From Marsupella aquatica (lineage: Eukaryota > Marchantiophyta): a stretch of 64,000 bases of DNA. The stretch lies in NCBI GenBank assembly GCA_973895155.1, contig OZ316895.1:3596001-3660000 (forward strand), in the 5' to 3' direction. This document shows positions 58,531 to 64,000 of the stretch, one piece after another. Below the pieces are notes generated by a model, which was not told where the DNA came from, did no database searches, and saw only the letters and a list, made by a program, of their open reading frames with translations. Each line of letters begins with the position of its first letter. Within the stretch, counting starts at the first letter, position 1. The translations under genes were made by a program, and so were the position numbers.

Positions 58531-59886
58531 ATGAGCAAACACCGGGCCGAAGAAGGGACGGGAAGGGACGACGATACCGGAGGGCATGGAACGACTGTTC
58601 TTGCAAGGACTGACATCAATCGGAGATTGCGGAGAACAGACACCAATCGGGGATTACGCAAAGTAGACACCGATTGGAGACTACGGGAAACAGAGGATTT
58701 GAGTGAGCAGCTGCTGCCAGGGCTCTCTAACGACATCACCTTGGATCTGATCACTCCCAGGTTGCCATGGAAGGAAATAATTTCCACCCTGGCACTTGTG
58801 AGTCGTGCCTGGCAATTTGTGATTCGAAGTCGCCAGGTCTATAACGCAAGAGTTCGTTCCCACTCAACAGAGAGATTTGTTATTTTCGATCGGTATGTCC
58901 GGACGGAGTCTCGTGACTCGATTCCTCTTTATTCCCCGACAGAAAAATCTTTTTGGTTTCTACCTCCAATTCCTCGTATTCGTAGAGGATTTCCATCTTA
59001 TTGTCGATGCGTTTCATTGCATGGTAAGATATATATCTTGGGAGGATTGAATGTTAGAAATTTTGCTAGCAAAAATGTATACGTATTGGATCTCTATGGA
59101 CAGAGGCAGTGGAAAAGATGTGCAAATATGCGAGTTGGCAGGCTAAATTTTGGGTGTTGCGTCTTCGACGGAAAGATTTATGTATTTGGGGGTTCTCGTG
59201 CTGAAGAAACTTATAGTCAACCGGGTTGTTACGCTGACGACGCTATTAAAGATTCGGAGACGTACGACCCTGAGATTGATGCATGGCTTCGGATACGACC
59301 TTTGCCTTCTTTTCAAGCTCATCAACGAGTTGCAATAGTGGGCGAGGAGCTTTATGTGTATGGCGGTCTGCTTTACGGCGAGATTTATGTGGACTGGGCT
59401 TCGGGTGGTCCTGTCAGTGGAGATCCGCAGGGAATCGCCCCATTTCTGGAGATTTATAATCCACTCATGAACAAGTGGAGAAGGATCGAATGGTTGCAAG
59501 GGGAAGGGGACACCCGGGCAGGCGTGTTCTTTGCTCGCGGAAAATTCTATTCGCTAACTCAATTTGCCATTCACCTATATGATATTGAAAAAAAATCCTG
59601 GACACAATTGCACACCTGTTCATTCGCTATAATTGGGCCAGATAACATTGTTTCAATCTGTCCCGCTTGGACTGCACCAGTGGATGATGAGCTTTTAGTG
59701 AGAATAAATGTGATTGTGAAACCAGGCCCCGATACGGACTTGCCGGATCTTAGATCATATCTTCTTCAAAGCAGAGGCTTCGGTAGCGAGACCGAAACAA
59801 TTGTTTGGGACAGAGCAGAAGGTTCTCCTTCCTTACGAGACGCGGATGTCTATCGCAGTGATATCTTGGCTTTTGCAGAGCCTTGA
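58531..59886 (+). CDS. F-box/Kelch-repeat protein, intronless
   Basis: The frame from the ATG at 58531 (MSKHRAEEGTGRDDDTGG) encodes 451 aa in one exon; upstream in-frame codons reach 58498 without an ATG. Residues about 26-56 are three 9-residue repeats (RTDINRRLR, RTDTNRGLR, KVDTDWRLR). The F-box follows at about 60-100 (LSNDITLDLITPRLPWKEII, LALVSRAWQFVIRS). From about 155 onward come Kelch repeats with the diglycine motif: GKIYILGGLN, GKIYVFGGSRAEE and GEELYVYGGLLYGE, each followed by a Tyr and Trp pattern (ETYDPEIDAWLRI, EIYNPLMNKWRRI). F-box/Kelch proteins are substrate receptors of SCF ubiquitin ligases. The F-box would bind a SKP1-type adaptor and the propeller the target. The target is unknown. 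The family expands rapidly in plants, so an orthologue assignment is not attempted. Confidence 0.9.
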   Translation: MSKHRAEEGTGRDDDTGGHGTTVLARTDINRRLRRTDTNRGLRKVDTDWRLRETEDLSEQLLPGLSNDITLDLITPRLPWKEIISTLALVSRAWQFVIRSRQVYNARVRSHSTERFVIFDRYVRTESRDSIPLYSPTEKSFWFLPPIPRIRRGFPSYCRCVSLHGKIYILGGLNVRNFASKNVYVLDLYGQRQWKRCANMRVGRLNFGCCVFDGKIYVFGGSRAEETYSQPGCYADDAIKDSETYDPEIDAWLRIRPLPSFQAHQRVAIVGEELYVYGGLLYGEIYVDWASGGPVSGDPQGIAPFLEIYNPLMNKWRRIEWLQGEGDTRAGVFFARGKFYSLTQFAIHLYDIEKKSWTQLHTCSFAIIGPDNIVSICPAWTAPVDDELLVRINVIVKPGPDTDLPDLRSYLLQSRGFGSETETIVWDRAEGSPSLRDADVYRSDILAFAEP

Positions 59887-62585
59887 GAGAACCTATATGT
59901 CGAGGTTTCACCGCATGGCTAGTTTCCGAACGAGGTTCGACAGGAGGAGGCTGCGGTGGGGTTGTTAGTGTCTAATCTGATGCAGAGTGGTTATTCAAGA
60001 CACATGTCCCTGTGAAATGCACCTTTGCATTTTTTGGTAATCTTCCTTGCATCCGGAATCAGACCAACAAGGTTTGAGAGGAGACTAAGGTTTGAGAGGA
60101 GACTGCTACTTTAGTTTAGTTTAGTTTCGAACGTGTTTACATAAGGTTCATAGTTAGTATGACTGCATCATGTGCCTCTTTTGAAGTCAGAGACATCTTG
60201 GAAAAAAGCGAAATGTTCGTCTAATGATAACTTTCATGGTTATCGTGGGTACTGCCGGTGCAGAAATTTCTGTGACAAATAGTTTTGAGTTATTATTTCG
60301 TATGTGTTCAGAACAATTCCCACGTCCATGTGAAACTCACAAGTAATGCAAGAGGGGGGATTTCCTGTTGCTTCACGAATCGTTGCAGTTATCTGCCTGC
60401 AATGATCTGACTCGGTAGCAAAATGAAACGGCCGGGGGAGCATGATAAATAATAATCGTGAATTCAAGAAGCAAATGTTGGTATCAAAAGGTGCTGCGGC
60501 TTGACACCCAGTTAACGCACAGCATGCCCTTCTGCACCACTTCATCTTCCAAGACAAACGTTCAATTGAGTCCACGAAGAAAGTGCTGCAATAACCAAAT
60601 CCACGCGTATCATAGAGGATATCCTCCAGATTCACACTTGTCCAATGGGTGGGCCAGAGTTCTTGCACCACATCTGGGAGGGACAGGAGGAGCCTGTCGT
60701 TGCTGCATCTAGCTCATCAAGCGGACACAATGTCGTTGAAGGGTTTTAAGGTTATTCAGAGTAACTATTGGAGGTGACAGGAAGAAAAGACATACGAAAT
60801 ATAGGTCACTACAGCCAAAGTACTGCGAAGCCTGATTTGGGCCACTCGAGTCCTGTGTCCCGCTTCAGACTCCAACACCTTGCAGTCGGTGGCGTGACGA
60901 ATCTTGCAGCACAATAGAATCATTCTGATTGATAAAGCGGAGGAATTACTAATCAACACACAATCCTACATAGATGGAGAGAAGTAACAACCTAGTCGGA
61001 GAGAAGTAACAACCGAGAAGAGAGACTTTAAGGGAGGGCGAGCAATGTATTCTCTGTAGGTCCGTTGTTATGAAAGCATCGGATCTCTTAAACGCAGAAG
61101 TTTCGTTGCTTTAGCGAGCTCAATAACATTGAAATTTTGACGCAGGGTTACCGATCAAGTGAATTGAGACTTCAGCGATCCCACCCGCACTCCCAGAATC
61201 GATAACATCCTTATACATCCCTAATTTAACCACGATGAATTTCCAGTCAAGTCTTTGAAGTTAGTGAAAGCGGTCCCAGAGGAGACGATGACTCCTCTAC
61301 GTTTCATAATCTGAGCATGTTGTCACAATTCGTGACTTGCTGAACCAAATCCTGTTCCTCGCGTCCAGTCCTTTCCCCTTTCTTGCCCATAGTTCGTCCC
61401 AATGTGTTGCCGTTCAGTAAAGAGCTAGACATCTGCAGCTGGTGCTCGAAGCTTCTGCTGGGGTCTCGGTAACTGCACATCAAAATATGACATATACGAT
61501 GTGAGACACCCCTGCATACCGTGATAATCCTAGTTTTTTCCTTTCAATCAATGAATGCAGCCACATTTTGATGTGTGATTACCAGCAGGGCTTCTGCTGC
61601 GGCTTCCGCAGCCGCAGCTGTAGCTCAAAGTTCAAAGCTCTTGGAGCTTACTTCATACATCCCTAGCTTGAGTCAAAGCCTGGAGAAGCGCATGGTTCAA
61701 ATTGAATTGGAATGTTATTGTCAGGGTACAGAACATTGATTATCGAAGAAGCTTTTGGCCGCTTGTTTCTCTCGTATATATCGCATCCTACTTCCCGCGC
61801 ATTTGAATACTGTGACCAAAGCCTACTATAGTCCCCCCACAGTACGGAACAATCACCCATGATTTCCTAGGTATTATTAGCTGTAAGTAGGTAGGGTTTA
61901 CAATCATGTAGCTTGCGTTAAATCTAAAACAAGGAAATGAATGCTAAGGGAACTGAACTTCTGTCTCATAATTCTGATGAGAGTGGCAGGCAGATGGGTG
62001 TGTCGCGAAGCAATCTGTGCCGAGCAATTAGCTCGCGCCAATCCCTCGTGTCTTGTAATTTCTCCTCAATCTGGCTTGGTTGAGTCATACTTCGTACACT
62101 GGTTACTTTGCTCATACTGATTTATCTCTCGCTGTACACATTCTTCGATGCATGCAGTCTTGGGTAAGGCTAAGGGGAGATCTAGAGGATTCTGTCTGTC
62201 GTCAGAGAAGTTCACCACGGGCCAGTCAACACGCGCGTCCTGATTAAGGCGTTGCAGAGGAGCAAAGCAATATTGCAGAGGTGAGTGGTCTCATCTCGTT
62301 ACTGTCAGTTTTGCTTAACTTGCTCTTCACCGCCGCTTTTTGGCTGACCCTGTAAACAGGCCGCGCTCAGAATTTATTCTCCTCACACCTGCTGTGTACT
62401 CATAACCGCTGTAGCTCCAACAGTGGACATATGCACCGTAAAATTAATACATACCAGAGAGCAATGCTGATTCATTTAGGACCGAGGACTCTACACTCAC
62501 GATGTTTACGATGTAAATTGGGTCGATGGCTGGAGTCACATTGCAATACATCATACCATATGTCTCTACAACGCCCACTTCCCGT
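59887..62585. other. Intergenic DNA right of the F-box gene
   Basis: It contains the 3' UTR of the F-box gene. A 143-codon minus-strand open frame at 60671-60240 has no recognisable domain and is not supported as a gene. Small inverted motifs (CACATCAAAAT at 61477 and its complement near 61562) are present. Nothing else supported. Confidence 0.4.
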
Positions 62586-63800
62586 GAGGATTTGCATGTA
62601 CGCAACTCGCTGTAGCTTGGACCTTGATCAGTGGCAGCCGTGCCCAGGACTGCTTCAATGAAAGACCGCTCCTTCGTCTCCGGTAGTGCCAACCATACTC
62701 AAATTAAGAAATTTGGCGGTGGGGAATGGATTCTCTCGCTGTAGACTTTGGGATATTTGGTTTCAAATCTTGTTGCACAATTCTACGCTGGACGTTGAAA
62801 CGTCTTCAACTTGAAGAAAGGTCACCGGCGGGTATGTCCAGATGTTGCTCTGGCGCCCGATTGATCGCCTCGGTAACCTACTTTACACCCGACCGGAGCA
62901 AAATTCAGTGAAATCGGTTAGATTACTTTCAGGAATTAAGAATGCCTGCATTCACTTCGAGAGAGACAGGGATTATGAGAGACAGGGATTAAAAGGAAAG
63001 GTCGTGCTCTGGACGAACGTTCTCACTGTGAATGACTCAGACTGATTCCCGACATTCAGACTAGTGACACTAAGATCGTAATATAAGGACTAGCTTTACA
63101 TGTCAGATAGAATATTAGACTCAGACTACCGTAGTCATACGTAGTCAGATTTAAATTCAATCAACATCAAACAGCGAAGATCTACTGTAGTTTAAGTTTA
63201 AGGATTTGAATAAAATCTACCTGCCGGAGCCAGAGCCTAACTTCTTCACTGTGACAAACGGGACGCGGCCAGCCCTTTGTGTACTGGCAGCCGCGCCACT
63301 TGTTTGTGCTAGCCACCTGTTTGTGGTGTTCCTTGTTTGTGCTGATCGCTTGGGCTGCTACTGCGCCTTTGTATTTTCTCAGATGGAGCGCCTCTACTTG
63401 AGGGTCTCCTCTCATACTGTTCACTGCATTGTGCATTTGTATTTTTCCTATGTTTGAGCGCGTATGCTTTAGTCACAAACGTTCACGTTGACGGAGATGG
63501 GGTTTAAGGAGTGTGAGATCCTAATTCTGCTGTGAAGGTATCCTTGAGTGCTTCGGTCCCTCACCATATGAAGGCAGTACTGACCGCAATCTCGTAGCAT
63601 GCCAGGGAAATGTAGAAATGTTTACGAGCAATCTTGAAGAAGTGGCACTTCTTTTCACCAATTCGATCTTGATTTCCATAAGGATCTCGACCTATTTCTG
63701 CCAACATCAAGCTGCTCTGTATGTACAGGCGTACAAATGGGGATCACGAAAAGGGAAACTCGACAGCGAATGTATGAAACCCTCAGTGCTCTTCAGCGTC
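62585..63800. repeat. Intact-looking copy of the segment duplicated at 30.0-31.2 kb
   Basis: This is the partner of the inverted copy described at 30020-31210. It includes the start of the gene at 63737 and its upstream region. At its left end, on the minus strand, is a short frame (ERSFIEAVLG, GPSYSEL). The frame of that short stretch is kept in both copies with several synonymous-type differences (CTG/CTA, GAG/GAA, TTG/CTG). This hints that it is or was coding, perhaps a divergently transcribed exon. Confidence 0.75.
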
Positions 63801-64000
63801 CTTCAGATTCAAATCAGGGGACGTTTGCTGCACGCGAAGCCGTCCCACACTCGAAAGGATTTATCCTGAAGTCCTTTAATGTTGAGGGCGCTGGTGAGTT
63901 GCATCTCCCTCTCTCTGCTGAAGATGCTTCTAAACTACGTGGTGTTTGTGAGGAGGTGCCATTTGGAAATGATTTGGATACAACGATGGATACTGAGGTA
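63737..64000 (+). CDS. 5' end of a gene cut by the window edge, possibly 2OG-Fe(II)-oxygenase-like
   Basis: From the ATG at 63737 (MGITKRETRQRMYETLSALQ) the frame stays open for 88 codons to the last base. The second half contains FNVEGAGELHLPLSAEDA, KLRGVCEEVPFGND and DTTMDTEV. From memory, this arrangement (GxGxLxLPL, A.KL, APFG, T..D..V) occurs ahead of the oxygenase fold in a family of 2-oxoglutarate/Fe(II)-dioxygenase-like proteins of plants and fungi. The catalytic part would lie outside the window, so neither activity nor substrate can be judged. The first 35 or so codons have a decayed homologue on the minus strand at 30127, which confirms the start codon is in a conserved stretch. 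Confidence 0.6.
   Translation, partial: MGITKRETRQRMYETLSALQRPSDSNQGTFAAREAVPHSKGFILKSFNVEGAGELHLPLSAEDASKLRGVCEEVPFGNDLDTTMDTEV

Noticed and set aside
60240-60671. 143-codon minus-strand frame right of the F-box gene
   Set aside because: No recognisable family, no convincing start, and no neighbouring exon in agreement.

Overview
This window is nuclear DNA from a plant. Five genes have an identified protein-level assignment and an intact or reconstructable reading frame. They are separated by long AT-rich intergenic DNA full of decaying DNA transposons, foldback repeats and short tandem duplications. The plant assignment rests on a DEG7-type double protease with 24 exons, a BT1-like mitochondrial carrier, a plant Ptta/En/Spm-type transposase gene, a PIF/Harbinger element with plant-type termini, and a telo-box upstream of a ribosome-biogenesis gene. 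The low gene density and the intronless F-box/Kelch gene would fit a bryophyte or lycophyte, but the clade cannot be fixed from the sequence alone.

Layout. 1-3.4 kb: no supported gene; a ~850-bp foldback palindrome and a perfect 35-bp hairpin. 3.95-6.73 kb (+): Mpv17/PMP22-family membrane protein, 7 exons. 8.3-18.74 kb (-): DEG7-like protease; splicing 24 exons gives an open frame of 1116 codons. It is convergent with the Mpv17 gene. 18.7-26.6 kb: intergenic repeats. 27.1-29.8 kb (-): Ptta/En/Spm-like transposase gene with a duplicated exon block. 30.0-31.2 kb: a degenerate inverted copy of the locus at 62.6-63.8 kb. 33-41 kb: a decayed locus of unknown coding segments ending in a broken Ulp1-type (C48) SUMO-protease domain, interrupted by a 1.94-kb transposon (33911-35847).

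42.94-47.43 kb is a PIF/Harbinger element bounded by 16-bp inverted repeats and a TTA target duplication. It carries a Myb-like ORF, a transposase broken by one in-frame TGA, and a small third ORF. 48.15-49.56 kb (+): Notchless/NLE WD40 ribosome-assembly factor in one exon, with a telo-box just upstream. 51.5-55.4 kb (-): mitochondrial-carrier family protein with a long N-terminal extension. 58.5-59.9 kb (+): intronless F-box/Kelch gene with a 228-bp tandem duplication 0.7 kb upstream. 63.74 kb to the right edge (+): the 5' end of a gene that may encode a 2-oxoglutarate-oxygenase-like protein and runs out of the window.

The host genes have ordinary, unrelated housekeeping roles: an organelle membrane protein, protein quality control, 60S ribosome assembly, metabolite transport and ubiquitin targeting. 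They show no sign of forming a cluster. The most unusual object is the 33911-35847 transposon. It has 25-bp termini and an apparent 4-bp GTAT target duplication, and its interior is built from repeated copies of a perfect palindrome centred on AAATTT. No transposase is visible in it.
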